From positions 2,306,133 to 2,370,132 of the forward strand of contig NW_023503456.1 of the NCBI RefSeq assembly GCF_014529535.1: a stretch of 64,000 nt of DNA, written 5' to 3'. Shown here piece after piece: positions 22,917-34,891 of the stretch. Origin of the DNA: Bradysia coprophila. Taxonomy: Eukaryota > Arthropoda > Insecta > Diptera > Sciaridae. The notes under the pieces are model-generated. The model did no database searches, was not told where the DNA came from, and saw nothing but the letters and a program-made list of their open reading frames with translations. The position numbers and the translations under genes are program-made. The first letter of the stretch is position 1. Each line of letters begins with the position of its first letter.

Positions 22917-22922
22917 TTTATT
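22917..22922 (-). promoter_or_regulatory. crooked neck poly(A) signal overlapping the stop codon
   Basis: On the minus strand AATAAA starts within the stop codon of crooked neck (22923-22921). The two convergent transcripts would end within a few bases of each other or overlap. Confidence 0.6.
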
Positions 22923-25102
22923 ATTCCTCAGATGTAGTCGCTTCCGTCTCATCATTCGTAGTCGTCGTCGTCGTCGTCTCTTTAGCCTTTTTCCAATTCT
23001 TTGCTGCCGCCAATAGTTTCAGATTCGGTCGTGCCATTTCATCCTCCGGGAAAATGTAATCGAACACCTCCTCCCAGCCTTCGTCGATGCCACTGTCCGA
23101 AACGATTTTCTGTCGCTTCTTCACACGTCTGGGCATTTTCTCGATCACCTTGTTGTAAGTGTTTTCGTTGCCGTGTTGCATTTCGAAGTCTCGCCACGCT
23201 TCCAGCAACACTACACGCGATTCCTTTTCAGCACCGTTCCGCAGATAGTCGTTTGCACGTTCGTACACACGACGTGCCAGATCGATGTTCATGTTGTCTT
23301 CGGAGTCGGACATCAATTCGAATTTGGCGAATGAAATCCACACTTTGACGTGAACGGTTCGGTCCAACAGCCGTTCGTACAGCTGACGGGCGAGTTCGGT
23401 CTCGCCTTGGGACACCTGGAACGATTTTCGGAAAATTAAACGGTCGAACAGTGGAACCGTCGAAAATTTTCATTATTGTTACCTCAAAGTCAATGTACGC
23501 CTTCCACAGCAGTTCGGGCATGTCCAGACGTGGCTGGTTCACTGCTAACTCGAAAATGGCTCTCGCACGTTCCACATCACCGAGCAAACTCTCCAATTCG
23601 GCAAATTTCATCCAAGTTATGCAGTTTTCCGGTCCGAATTCGAGGAATTTCTCGTACAAAATGCGACAACGATCGAACTCACGCAACTGAATCTCCAGTT
23701 CGATGTAACCGCGAAAGAGTTTATCTCGTGGACACATACCAATAGCTGCGCCCAGTGCCTTCCGAGCGACTGGCAGATTCTTACAGCGAATTTCGAACTG
23801 AGCGTACAGCAGCCAAACTTTGCTGAACGTGAACAGTTTGTGCGGAATGAGATCGAGGCAAGTTTTGTAAATTTGTCTTGTCCGTTCCTCGTGCTCTTCT
23901 TCGATTTCTTCGTACAGGGCATAGTTGATCCACAGATAAATGTATCGACGCCAGAAATTCTTGTCCTTGCTCGGTGGCACATTGGCGATAGCGCGTTCGT
24001 ATGTTTCGCGAATGGTTTTACTATTACCTTCGTTCTCCACCAATCGCAAATAGTCGAACCAACTGTCGTAATTGCTGGGATTGTCGGCCACCTCTTGTTC
24101 GTACTGGAATTTTCGCTTGGACACAATAACATCTTCGATGCCGGACCGGTCACCGAATTTCTTTTCGTGAACGGTGTAGGCTTTGTATAGTTCGGCTGTC
24201 CGGTCCTTGGGCAGATGGTCCAAAGCATATTTGTAAATCACTCTGGCTCGGTCGTGCTCCTTCTGATCTTCTTCGAATCTGGCGAATGCAATGAACAGAC
24301 GCTCCTCAATGTTATCGTCGCCGAAAAATTCGACTGCCCGTTCAAACACCGTTCGCGAACCGCTGATGTAACCGTGATTCTCTTCGAAGCGCGCATATTT
24401 GATCCAGTTCTTCACCTCCGGATGTACCATCACAAATCTCTCGTAGACATTTCTCGCCCGATCGATTTCCTTGTATCTCAGTTCGAAATTGATGTACGTT
24501 TGCCAGGCTTGTTCTTCCGGTTGCCATTCCATCCAGCGTTCGAATACTTGTCGAGCGCCGGCAACATTTTCCAGCATCTCCTCCATGTACGTGTATTTGT
24601 ACCAGAATTGATTGACTCTCGGCAGTATGGTCACGGCCCGATCCCACAGATTCCGAGCATGATTCACCTGTCGATTCTTCATTTCCATTTCGGCGTACTT
24701 CAGCCAAATGGTAATGTTTTTGTGATCGTTGTCCAGTGCACGTTCCCAGATCGAGCGGGCTCGCTGGATTTCCTTTTGTGATTCTTCCCATTGAGCGTAT
24801 TTGATCCAATTGCTCACGACCATGCGATTTTTGCGCAAATTGTCTTCAAATGCTTTACGCTTCCGTTGCTGATAGTCAGCCAATTCGGCTGGATCGGAAA
24901 TTTTTTGCTTTGGTGGCGGTGGAAGGATTTCCAAGTCACGTTCTTTGGCCTCGCGCAACAACTGCTCCGCAGTGATTTGGATCTCAGCTGGAGCTTTATT
25001 CTTCACCTGTAAATAGAAGCAAATAAAATTTAACGTTTAACGACCGTTGGAGTTCACTGTTCGTACCTTAGCCACTTTAGGCATTTTCTGTGGTTTCTCC
25101 AT
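22921..25102 (-). CDS. crn: Crooked neck, HAT-repeat pre-mRNA splicing factor
   Basis: Three exons on the minus strand, 25067-25102, 23483-25006 and 22921-23415, encode 684 residues, the normal size for CRNKL1/Clf1 proteins. Exon 1 encodes [12 protein letters not shown]; exon 2 continues [17 protein letters not shown]. The protein is an array of half-a-TPR (HAT) repeats with the W-x-x-Y/F-x-x-F/Y-E pattern, for example [45 protein letters not shown] and AYIDFE. Its known role is as a scaffold of the Prp19/NTC complex, needed for spliceosome activation in the nucleus. Introns are 60 and 67 bp. The C-terminus is acidic and Thr-rich ([15 protein letters not shown]), longer in Thr than I would expect and probably from a GTC/GAC microsatellite. 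The gene is intact and convergent with NAA20. Confidence 0.96.
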
Positions 25103-25599
25103 TTTATTCGATTCGCACTTTGGCTAAATTGGTTCTTAAAGTCGTCCTAATTACTCAAACAAAAACAACAGAAGCCTGTCGCCGATAAACGTAGTATGCG
25201 TAGTATATGTCACTCAGGGATGACAGCAACTTGACAGTTTTGCTCGTTTTGCTGGTTTTGCTGCATGTCTTTCATAATTCCCAGTTGATATATTGTCCCA
25301 GTAGAGACATTGTTGTGCTAAATTATTGTCAAGGTTTTAAATGATGTGAGGTTACACCTTGGGCACACATTTCGGAATTTCTCTCATTAGGCCCTCAGCA
25401 TGAAAAGTTGTATACGCATCTCTGGTGGACGGTTTTTTTTTAGGCACTTTAGCTTGTTGCCCCTGTCGCCCTCACTTCGTTTCGGCTACAACTCGAGAAA
25501 TTGCCTAAAATATACCGTCCACCACAGATACGTAAATAACTAATAAACACTGCAACGGATCAGAGAACATACGAATCCCGCCGTTCAGCTGAATTCATT
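25103..25599. other. Upstream region of crooked neck
   Basis: The crn promoter region, without a recognisable core motif. Around 25400-25530 there is a loose inverted similarity (GGCACTTTAGC against GCCTAAAATATACCGTCCAC), too weak to call. Confidence 0.35.
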
Positions 25600-26665
25600 A
25601 GACCCGAACGAAGTACTGGGGTCTTATAGGTTTACGCATACGTTTGTAACACGTCGAATTGGACTCCCTGAGTAAGGGGAAACCTATTCTGGTTGTCTGG
25701 AGATGCCAAATCAGTGAAAAAAAATGTCCGTCTGCACGATAACTTGAGTAAAACGCATCCGATTTTGAAAATTCTTTTTTTTTCCGTTTGGTAATGTCAA
25801 AAGACAGGCTAAGTAAGTGATACGTTAAATGAAAGGTTTTTACTATACCGATCGAATGGAAATCGGATGACCGACTCGTGAGAAACGGGCACTGGGCGGC
25901 AAGCAGTTTTAGCTTGTAGGTCGGCCACATTTGAACTTATGTCGTCTGTTTTAGCTTTATTAGATAGGGGTTGACCGTACCAATCAGGAAAAAAAAGTTT
26001 TTGAAATTATGTTCTCCGGAGCGTGAGCTAGGTCTCTTGGAGTGAGCTATTATCTGGCTCCTCGGCCGTACAGTGAACGTGGAGTATTTTGTCAATATCT
26101 CGAGTAAATTTTGACCGAATTTCATGAATTTTTTTTTGTTTGAAAGGTATTAACGAATGTAAAGCGTCGGTAAAATTTCCGGTCTCCTAACAAAATGGCT
26201 GCCGGTGGCCATATTGGATTTTAATAAAATTGAAATATCTTGAGAAAAATGGTACTTAGAGTGTTTCTGTTAACATGGAAATAATTTGTTTTGTGTGTGG
26301 GGTGTTTCAGGCATTCCATATATGGACATCTATATGTATCTATATTCACCTATATTGAGCTACATACAGGCATATAGAGCTATATAATAGCATATTCATC
26401 TGTGAAATGTTTATTTATAGGAAAATATAGGTAAATATAGCGGTATATATAGCTGTTTAAATAGGAATTTATGAAAGTTGACTTTGTACGGGGCTGTCTA
26501 TATTGCCTCCGGCAATTTATTTCTATATGCTAACAAGGCAAAGAAAGAGCGAAAGGGCGAATAGCTTTTCAGTAGAGAATGAAGTAAAAGAAATGAAGAG
26601 TTTCACAGTAAAGGCTTTTGATACGAATAGCTGTTTCGTACGGGTCGGCGTTAGCTATGTTTTTT
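25600..26665 (+). mobile_element. Long dispersed repeat family, copy 2
   Basis: Begins AGACCCGAACGAAGTACTGG and ends CGGGTCGGCGTTAGCTATGT, the same ends as copy 1 at 12841-14086, with internal deletions of about 180 bp. The TATATAGC-rich section and the AAATGGCTGCCGG block are in the same order. Non-coding. Confidence 0.8.
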
Positions 26666-27100
26666 GTATTGTTGCCATGCAATGTTTGTAAACATTGGTG
26701 AATTTAGTTTCGTTATGTTGCACACATATTGAATTTGTTTGCGTCAAGTTGCAGCTAATGGTGAAAAATACGGGAAAAATGGACCCATGCATGACATAAA
26801 ATGTATGAGTTATCTGTCAAATATTTTGCAATCTCGATATATATATATATATATGTATATATAATTTCGTTTATTGAAGACTGGTTTTTACAATGTTATA
26901 CCAAGTTGGATTATGTAACAATCTAGTGGTCAGCAATATAATGTTGCTTTTCAAACTATGAAAAAAAGGATGCCGTCGAGTAGTACAAAGGTTTTATAAT
27001 GATAGGTTGGACATTTGTTTTTTTTAAATTATTTTTTGTCACTATCCTTTGGCAGAATTTTTTTTTAAAACTTCATTTGATTTAAAAAAAAACAATTGTT
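26666..27100. other. Spacer with TA microsatellite
   Basis: A short TA run lies at about 26838-26862. The stretch 26697-26765 (GTGAATTTAGTTTCGTTATG) matches 12011-12080 in CRAL-TRIO B intron 1, another dispersed repeat. No gene. Confidence 0.45.
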
Positions 27101-28556
27101 TACTTAGACAATCAAACGATTTTCCGACATAAGCAATTTGCTTTTGAATCTCTGAGAAATTTTCTCAATTTGGTCTTGGATTTTCGGTATGTTTGCAATT
27201 CTATGTAGATCATACGTAGGAAAAGTAATAGGAAGCCCATATCTAAGTTTTAGGCACTTGTTTTGGATAGTCTGAAGTTTGACCATATGTGACGATGCAC
27301 ACTCGCCCCAAACCGGACAAGCGTTACAACAGAGTACTTCGAATGATGGCTTTGAATATCAGAACTTTATTCTGGACATTTAACCTCGACCTTTTATTTA
27401 GCAGCGAGTAAAAGGACCAAAAAGTCGTAAAGACTTTTCGACAGTAAGGTCAATGTGCTCTTTGAAAGTCATTGTTTTGTCGAGTGTTAGTCCCAGTATC
27501 TTAATACTGTACTTCCATTGGATCTTATTATTGAGAACAGACACTTCTTCTGCTGGATACCACTTTGTAGCTCTCCTTCTGGTAAAGAACGAGGCTTGGG
27601 TTTTATTACCATTCAGTCGAATCTTCCATTTCTTTTTCTCTTTTTTTAAGAGAGCTCTTGATTGATTTAGAGATTCTCATAAGTTGATGGTTGGCAGAGT
27701 GACCTTCACGAAAACCAAACTGATCTTCAGAAAGTACATCACACGCCGTTAAGTGATTGTTAATTCTTCTAGCTAGATCTGTTCCTGGCTTGGGATTCGG
27801 AATGACTTTTGCATGCTTCCAGTTATCAGGAAAATAGCTGAGTTTAAAGCATGCATGGTAGACATGTGTAAGAAACACATTATTGATCTTGTCAATTCCA
27901 GGACTTTTCCTGTTTTTCAACTTCTGAATTATTCGTTTAACTTCGCTTGGAGTTGGCAAATCAGATTCTCTGACCTCCGGATTCAAGTAATTGATTATCG
28001 TGGTTGATCCATTAACAGCTGATTCTGTTATTGGATCGCTGAGATCATTATAAGTGACAAATTGAGCTAAATTGAAAGTATTACTAATAAGGTCAGCTTT
28101 ACCGGTGTTCGTGAGAATAACTTTGTTGTTGATGCCTTTAAGCGGAGGAATCTTCGACAATTGGTTGATACAATTTTGACCACTTTCCATAAGTGCTTTG
28201 AATTTTTTGGTATGTTTAACAGTTTTTGGTTCCATACCTCATTTTTTTTCTTCAGAATAAGACGCCTAATTTTACGATTCAATATATTTACCATATTCTT
28301 GACCGAAGGAAGGTTATCCCTTTGTGCTCGTCTTCTTAAACAATTGCGGAAAGAAATTAATGACTGGGTATCAGATTCGAGAGCACAGGATCCCGCCCTA
28401 AACCACGTCATTGGAATTGCCGCTTCTTCAGCTTCATGCAGTAAGGTGACAAATTCACGGATGGCAGTGTCAATGCAGCTCTTCGTATTAAAGTTACAGT
28501 TAGCTAAGTTCATACCTTCATTGATTATCGCTTTGAACAATTTCCAGTCAGCCTAA
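27101..28556 (-). pseudogene. Jockey-like LINE reverse transcriptase, internally deleted
   Basis: The minus strand encodes the region before the RT (NILNRKIRRLILKKKNEVW), RT blocks with KNRKSPGIDKI and FPDNWKHAKVIPNPKPG, then EDQFGFREGHSANHQLMRI. The part between PKPGT and RINNHL is missing, and the palm with the FADD box is gone. A C-terminal piece resumes at 27286 (QNKCLKLRYGLPI, typical of Jockey C-termini). At least two frameshifts interrupt it. It is a decayed, deleted LINE of different lineage from the RTE copies. There is no host gene here. Confidence 0.8.
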
Positions 28557-28914
28557 GCAAAACAGCGCACATGTCAATTCGAACAATAGAGATAGCGAAA
28601 TCTATGGTAGATGGTAGAGTTCTATTAGCTTGTGGGGAAAATAAGTCGGGGTCGGTGGATTCAGCAAAACAAAATCGCGAGAAATCATTTCGTTGTACAA
28701 GATCGAGCCTGCTTTGTTACCTTTGGAACAGTTCCAAAATCTCGATGTAAATCTAATGTTTACACTGCTGTTGCAAAATATTTGACTTTAGGCTAATATA
28801 TTTTTAGGTCTTTTTTCTTTTAGAAAAAAACCCTATTGTGGACACTTCATCTGTCCGTCTGTCTGTCCGTCCATGTGTCTGTGTCACAAATAAAAAATGA
28901 GACGATAACAGCCT
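28557..28914. other. Spacer with GTCTGTCC microsatellite
   Basis: Contains a short GTCTGTCC-like run at 28855-28875 leading into the tandem array. No gene recognised. Confidence 0.4.
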
Positions 28915-30040
28915 TGATTCAAAATTGCAATGCTACTATGAGCAAATCAACACCAGGCAAATAATAATTATTTGTTATCTGATAACCAATCGCTCATAGT
29001 TAGCATTGCAATTAGAAAATTTGGTAGTTGGTATCTGACAACCGAACGTAATTTTCGGCAGAGATGTTTACTATTCGACTACGCACCGACTGACGAAATT
29101 ATTCTACCTGCTTGCCGATTTATGAAACGAAAATTTGGTAGGTGGTAGTTTTGGTAGATTTTTGGTAGTTGCCAGCTGAAATTCAAAATTGCAAAGTCAC
29201 TATGAGAAAATCAACACCATGCAAATAATAATTATTTGTTATCTGATAACCGATAGCTCACAGTTAACATTGCAATTCTAAAATTTGGTAGTTGGTAGTT
29301 GGACTACCAAGGCTATAATTGACTACCAAACGTAATTTTTGGGGAAGAGATGTTTACTATTCGAGAACTACGCACCGACTGACGAAATTATTCTACATGC
29401 TCGCCTATTTATAAATCGAAAATTTGGTAGTTGGTAGCTTTGGTAGTTGGTAGTTATGAGCTGGATTGACATTCAAAATTGCAAAGCCACCATGAGCATA
29501 TCAACACCAGGCAAATAATAATTATTTGTTATCTGATCACTGATAGCTCACAGTTAACATTGCAATTCGAAAATTTGGTAGTTGGTAGTTGGACCACCAA
29601 GGCTATAATTGACTACCAAACGTAATTTTTGGGGAAAAGATGTTTACTATTCGAGAGCTGCGCACCGACTGACAAAATTATTCTGCCTGCTTGCCTATTT
29701 AAAGCTTGAATTTTTGGTAGTTGACTACCAAACTGGTAGTTGACTACCATACTGATAGAGAGGTGGTAGAGATGTTAACTGTTTGAGAGCTGCACACCAA
29801 CTGATGAGATTATTTAGGCTGCTTGCCTATTTATAATTCGATAATTTGGTAGTTGAATAGCAAAATGGTTGTTGAATAGTTGAGTTTGGTAGTTGAATAC
29901 AAAATTGGTAGTTGACTACGAAACTGATAGAACGATGGTGGCGATGTTTACTGTTCAACAGCTGGATATCGACTGAAGAAACTATTCTTCCTGCTTGCCT
30001 ATTTGTAACTCACGTATTTGGTAGTTGGTATCTCGAGAAG
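28915..30040. repeat. Tandem array with internal hairpins, about 265-290-bp unit
   Basis: Three good units start near 28915, 29180 and 29470, with two degenerate ones to about 30040. Each unit begins with a hairpin: AATTGCAATGCTACTATGAG pairs with CTCATAGTTAGCATTGCAAT across a loop containing CAAATAATAATTATTTGTT. A TTGGTAGTTGGTAGTT-rich section follows, then TGTTTACTATTCGA and CACCGACTGAC. No coding capacity. Confidence 0.75.
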
Positions 30041-30896
30041 TGAGAAAATTGAGAGAAAGAAAAAAGACCTCACTAGGCTTATAGCCGGTCTATTCTTGTT
30101 TGTCATATTTTGCAGCTGTCGATTTTGCATGCATTTTTCACACATGCCAAAACTCAATACTAGCCAACGCAATGAAAGTATAAACCAGGCATGGTCTGTT
30201 CATACAAAACTCTCATGAGAAGTGAGTTTGTTTACGAGTTTACGAGCTATGTCCTCCGCTACATACAAAGTTTGACATTCAACCATACCTTATGTTGACG
30301 TTCATTGAACCAATGCAGTTCCAACCAAGGCTGTTAAGTTTGGGGAGGTCACGCATATCGCGATTTTATTAGATACGCGGGAACACACCACTTCTAAAGA
30401 TTGTTTCGCTGTGGGAATGGTGTTAGGGCCTCCAGTTGTTGTGTTGCTTAAAGATTTTCCAACAACATTATTATGCCAAATGGCTCGTATGCAACATAAC
30501 AAATTCTATATTCACCCGAAACTTGGGCTCCGTGAAGTTATTGATCCGCTTAGCGTTTGCGTTACCTTCAGTGTTGATATGCTTTGCTGTAATTTGCATA
30601 CATAATTGAGCTAATTGAGGCATAATTCCAGTTCAGTTGAAATTTTGCACTGAAATGCAAATAGAGTTGCCGATAGTCGCCATATTCTTATTTGCGATAC
30701 GGTCCCAGTAAAAAAATGTCGATCACCGTAACCTCCTCACATGCAACCTTGGCTATAATGTAAACATTTGACGTAACCTCAAAAAGACTCTCGTGTAAAA
30801 TTCAACGCTCAGCTGTTTGCGATCGAAACTTTTTTGATTTTTATTTTTGTGCAACATCAAACAAAGCAATTAGGTGAGTTTCGGTTGTGTATAAAT
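30041..30896. other. Upstream region of MYG1
   Basis: No repeat resolved. An open frame on the minus strand at 30302-30502 (66 residues) has no recognisable family. The MYG1 promoter should lie in the last few hundred bases; no core element is obvious. Confidence 0.4.
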
Positions 30897-33253
30897 ATGT
30901 TTCGTGCGATGAAGTTATTTCATTCGAATGTTTTGCCTCAGTCAGGTCACTTGATACGCGCCATTTCCAGAAATATTACAACGAAACGTAAAATGTCATC
31001 AGAAAAGCCGGTAAGTTCGAACCAATTTACTCAGATCTGGTCCGATTTTGAATGAATTTTATGAAACATTTTCGAGTCATTTTCGAATTCCATTGCGACA
31101 ATTTACGTTTGCTAATGACCGTTTGTTTTGCTAATGTACGAAATTGAGAATTTCATTTTTTCCTCTCTATCGACGGGAAGTCTATTTAAGTGGGACTTAC
31201 ATCGTAAGTCTTTATGAGGGGGAAGAGCTTGTAGGGAAGTCTTTGTCAGAGGGAAGAACTTGTCGAGAAATCTTTGTCAGCGGGAAGAGTTTTTATCAGT
31301 TACACTTCCCGATCAATTATACTTTACGACGAACTATACTTCTGATGAGTTACTCCTTCTGGTGAGACACTTCCCTGTAGACTGCACAAACTTAAGAATT
31401 GAAAAATTTGGCCTTCGGCTCGAACTAAAGTTTCACTTTGGAGTGTGTGCAGGTTTAAGTCAGGGTTCTTCTTTTGCATCATCAAAAACCAATCTTCAAA
31501 AATCTTACTAGCGTCGCTCGCGAATTTTCTTTCACCTCAATTAACATTTAGGTGATTTCAGACAGAACTTTTAGATTTTTTAAATTATATTTTATGCCCA
31601 CTTGTCTCGCAAAGGATTTAACTTCTTAACAAAATTTCTCTTCTACAAATTGAAGACCTTGATCTACACTAATGTTTTCACGAAAAGTAACAAGAAGCCC
31701 AGATAGTACTGACGCCACCGGGAAGTTGGTTATTATCGTCAAATTTTGGTCATAATTTTCGGATACCGAGAAGCTTTGACTGGGTTACCGGGAAGAAAAC
31801 ATTATTTCCATGCCCGATCAGTTGAGCCAATCAGATGATAGCATTTCCCCCTTTCGGAAGATATATTTCTATTTATTTGCACTCGCCTAATTTTGTTAGG
31901 AACCCTGTTGGAAGTGCGAGTACATGCAGTGACCAAAAAGCTAGTCTCATTATTAAACCGTGACCTTGTCTCATTGCTGTAGCTAATTAAGTGAAGCAAA
32001 AAAAAAACTCAGAAACGGGAGAGTGCTAGACACATCAGATTTCGAGGACATTCCATTTTGCCACCAGACACGGTGGATGTCCATTTTTCATTATAATAGG
32101 TTGTCAAAAATGATCTTCTGTTGTAGGTAACGATTGGAACTCACAGCGGCATTTTCCATTGCGACGAAATTTTGGCATGCTTTATGCTCCGTCAACTACC
32201 CCAATACGCCAGTTAGTGTGAAAATTATTATTGCTTGTCGTTTGATTTAACAATTTAACAAACTGTTTTACCATTCAGATGCGAAGATTTTGCGAAGTCG
32301 CGACGAAAAAGTACTGAAAGACTGTGATATTGTGGTTGATGTTGGCGGTCAGTATGACAAAAGCAAAAATTTATTCGACCACCACCAAAAGTCCTTCGTG
32401 CACACATTCAGCAGGTAGGAAGCCACAAATTCTCACTACAGGCGAATACTTACATTAAACTGAATAAACTTGCAACAGCCTCCGTCCAGAATATCCCAAT
32501 TACGATAAGGTGCGCCTATCGTCGGCTGGACTCATTTACACCCATTTCGGTGAGGAAGTGATTCGGGAAATTTTGAAAAAGCAGTGCGACCTAACGATCG
32601 ACAACCATTTGTTGGGAAAGATCTTCGAAAAGGTCTACCAAGGACTGATCCAAGAAATCGACGGCATCGACAATGGTGTGCCAATGTTCGACGGCGAACC
32701 GAAATATCGCATAACGTCGGACATTAGTTCCAGAGTGGGCCGATTCAATCCCGATTGGAATGCGACAGAAGGCGTTGACGTGCAACAGCAGTTCGAAAAG
32801 GCCATGGTAATTGCGGGCGAAGAGTTCCTCGACCGAGTGCTGTATTACGGCAGCGTTTGGCATCCAGCCAGAGCGATTGTGGAGGAAGCACTCGAGAATC
32901 GCTTCACAATCCATTCGTCCGGACAGATTTTGAGTCTCGACCGCATTTGTCCGTGGAAAGACCATTTGTTCGATGTGGAAAAGGAGAAGGAACTGGTCGG
33001 CGTGGCAAAGTATGTTTTGTTCTGTAGCGGTCGTGATGACTACCGGGCCATTGCCGTACCAAAGGAACCGGGAAGTTTCATTCTACGCAAAGCACTGCAC
33101 AAAGATTGGCAGGGTGTTCGTGATGCTGATCTGCAGAAAATATGTGGCATTGAAGGAGCAGTGTTCGTCCATGCAACTGGTTTCATTGGCGGCAATAAAA
33201 CAATGCAGGGAGCGCTTGAGATGGCCATCAAAAGCTTAGAAGCCGACGAATGA
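30897..33253 (+). CDS. MYG1: MYG1 exonuclease
   Basis: Exons 30897-31010, 32127-32211, 32279-32414 and 32479-33253 give 369 residues, the family's normal size. The first 38 residues (MFRAMKLFHSNVLPQ, then RAISRNITTKRK) are basic and lack acidic residues until the end, as in a mitochondrial presequence. The body begins VTIGTHSGIFHCDEILACFML and contains DVGGQYD and FDHHQKSF, the metal-binding DHH-type motifs, then KVRLSSAGLIYTHFGEEV. MYG1 is a 3'-5' RNA exonuclease active in nucleolus and mitochondria in studied animals. Met-33 (MSSEKP) could give a non-mitochondrial form. Intron 1 is 1.1 kb with degenerate GGGAAG-rich repeats. The stop lies 69 bp from the end of PUS1. Confidence 0.95.
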
Positions 33254-33270
33254 TTTGGTTTTTTGTGAGT

Positions 33271-33276
33271 TTTATT
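33271..33276 (-). promoter_or_regulatory. Candidate PUS1 poly(A) signal
   Basis: AATAAA on the minus strand, 46 bp past the PUS1 stop and 17 bp from the MYG1 stop. Cleavage downstream would make the PUS1 mRNA overlap the end of MYG1. Confidence 0.55.
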
Positions 33277-33314
33277 GAACGAAAGGTTTTGCTACTTACA
33301 CGAACGAGAAATTG

Positions 33315-33320
33315 AATAAA
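33315..33320 (+). promoter_or_regulatory. Candidate MYG1 poly(A) signal
   Basis: AATAAA on the plus strand, 61 bp past the MYG1 stop and 2 bp before the complement of the PUS1 stop codon. The resulting 3' UTR would run antisense into the PUS1 coding end. Confidence 0.55.
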
Positions 33321-33322
33321 AT

Positions 33323-34891
33323 TTACGCCACTTCAACGGCACTGCTTAAATTCTTGTTTGTCGACGGGTCATTATGACCAATGGAGTCTCCCACTCCGAT
33401 CAACGATTCATCGCCAACGTCATCTGTTGCTCCTCCGGTCAGACATTCATCATCCGCAACGTGCGACTCCGTTCTGTCCTCGTACGAATGTAGAGGCAAC
33501 GTCTCCAGCCAATTAACCTTTACCCAAAAAAAAAGAAAAAGAAAAAAAAGTTAGAAAAATTCCACAAAAAACATTTGTTCCTCCGCGCAAAAGTCCATGC
33601 TTCATACACACCATCGGTTTGTCCGTCATTTCCGTATTGACAATTGTCGGGAAAATGTGCTCGTGGAAGAACTTCTGAATTTTCTCCTCCTCAGCCATCC
33701 ACTCCAATTTGTCGTGCATACCGTCCGTTCCATACTTTGTGTTGTACCGATCGTAATGCACTTCATCCAAAACCAGACCCAGTCCGGGCGCCATTGGAAC
33801 GTCCACTTTTTCGGCCGTAAAGGCTCGTTTCCGTAACAGATCCGTGTCCGCCAGTCCCCTGACAATAGCCAGCGTCAGACCGATCATCTTCCGAATCTGA
33901 TGCAACATAAAACTCTGGCCCTTCACTTTCAGCACGGCAAATTCGATTTTCGTCGCACTGTCGACGAACGGTTGTGCGCAGCAAAACGAAATTATGTGCC
34001 TGTTGGATGAGGGATCCGCGTAGTGCTTACGAGAGGTGAAATTGTGGTAGTTCTTCGTACCGACAAACATGGTCAGCAATGCATTGACTTGATCCAGTTT
34101 TTCCGTTGTCAGCCGATAGTCTTCCATTGTGACGTCTTGTCCATGATCAGCAAATGAAATTGTTGGCAACGTATAGGTGTACGTTCGTGCATCACATTTA
34201 TCCTTCGAATTGAATCCTTTCGTCACACGCTTCAGGCCGAAAATTTGAATTTCTGATGGCAGCTCCTGATTGATGTCCTCTGCATTCAAATTCTCAGCTG
34301 TAAGTTAAGAAAGGAATGTTTGAGCTGATGGTGAAAACGGCCGCAGTTGTGTCACTTACGTAGCTTCATCGAAACACATTGTCTTGCCGCTGACACACCC
34401 TTGTCCGTTCTAGCTGCCCTCTGAAACTGAATCTGTTGCGGTAGTTTGAAACCTTCTTCCGTAATCCACTTACGTTTCAGCATTGCCACCAGCAGCTCTT
34501 CTTCGATTGTCTTCACGTCGGGATTGCGTTGCATTCCGTAGTAATTGGCACCCGAGTAGCCCAACAGCAGACACCATTTTCGCCGTTTGACCCGGTCTTC
34601 TGGATTGAAGTTGGCTCGCTTTTCCGGATTGCCTTCGCTACCGTAGTCTTCCCATTGTCGCTTCTTTACTCTGCCATTGTAACGGCTTTTGTAGCCATCT
34701 TCCGGCTTATTTTTTCCCTTGTTCTTGTCAGCTTTCAACGCCTCGCTCATTTGATCGTAGAAGGACTTTGTGTTGCCTGTAAATTTCACAATGTAAACAA
34801 AATGTTGCCCAGTTGGCAATATCATCATGCCTGATTGGTTAATACCTAATGGTTGACAGAAGTGGAATCGGCGACGGAACAAGGTAAGCAT
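33323..34891 (-). CDS. PUS1: tRNA pseudouridine synthase 1 (TruA family)
   Basis: Minus-strand exons 34846-34891, 34360-34776, 33612-34297 and 33323-33517 give 447 residues in one frame. The N-terminus (MLTLFRRRFHFCQPLG) is Arg-rich and could target mitochondria. A lysine-rich linker (KADKNKGKNK, KRRKWCLLLGYSGANYYGMQ) leads into the catalytic motif ARTDKGVSAARQ, where the Asp is the TruA/Pus1 nucleophile. Later motifs YTLPT, FVGTKNYHNFTSRK and FMLHQIRKMIGL are typical of eukaryotic PUS1. The enzyme converts uridines 27/28 and others in tRNA, and some mRNA and snRNA sites, to pseudouridine. The C-terminal tail after NWLETLPLHSYED is acidic and low-complexity. Introns are 69, 62 and 94 bp. The gene is intact and convergent with MYG1. 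Confidence 0.95.

Noticed and set aside
23617..24809. Long frames on either strand within the crooked neck coding exon
   Set aside because: They are shadows of the crn coding sequence; no independent motif or codon signal.
30302..30502. 66-residue minus-strand ORF upstream of MYG1
   Set aside because: No recognisable domain; length is within chance expectation.
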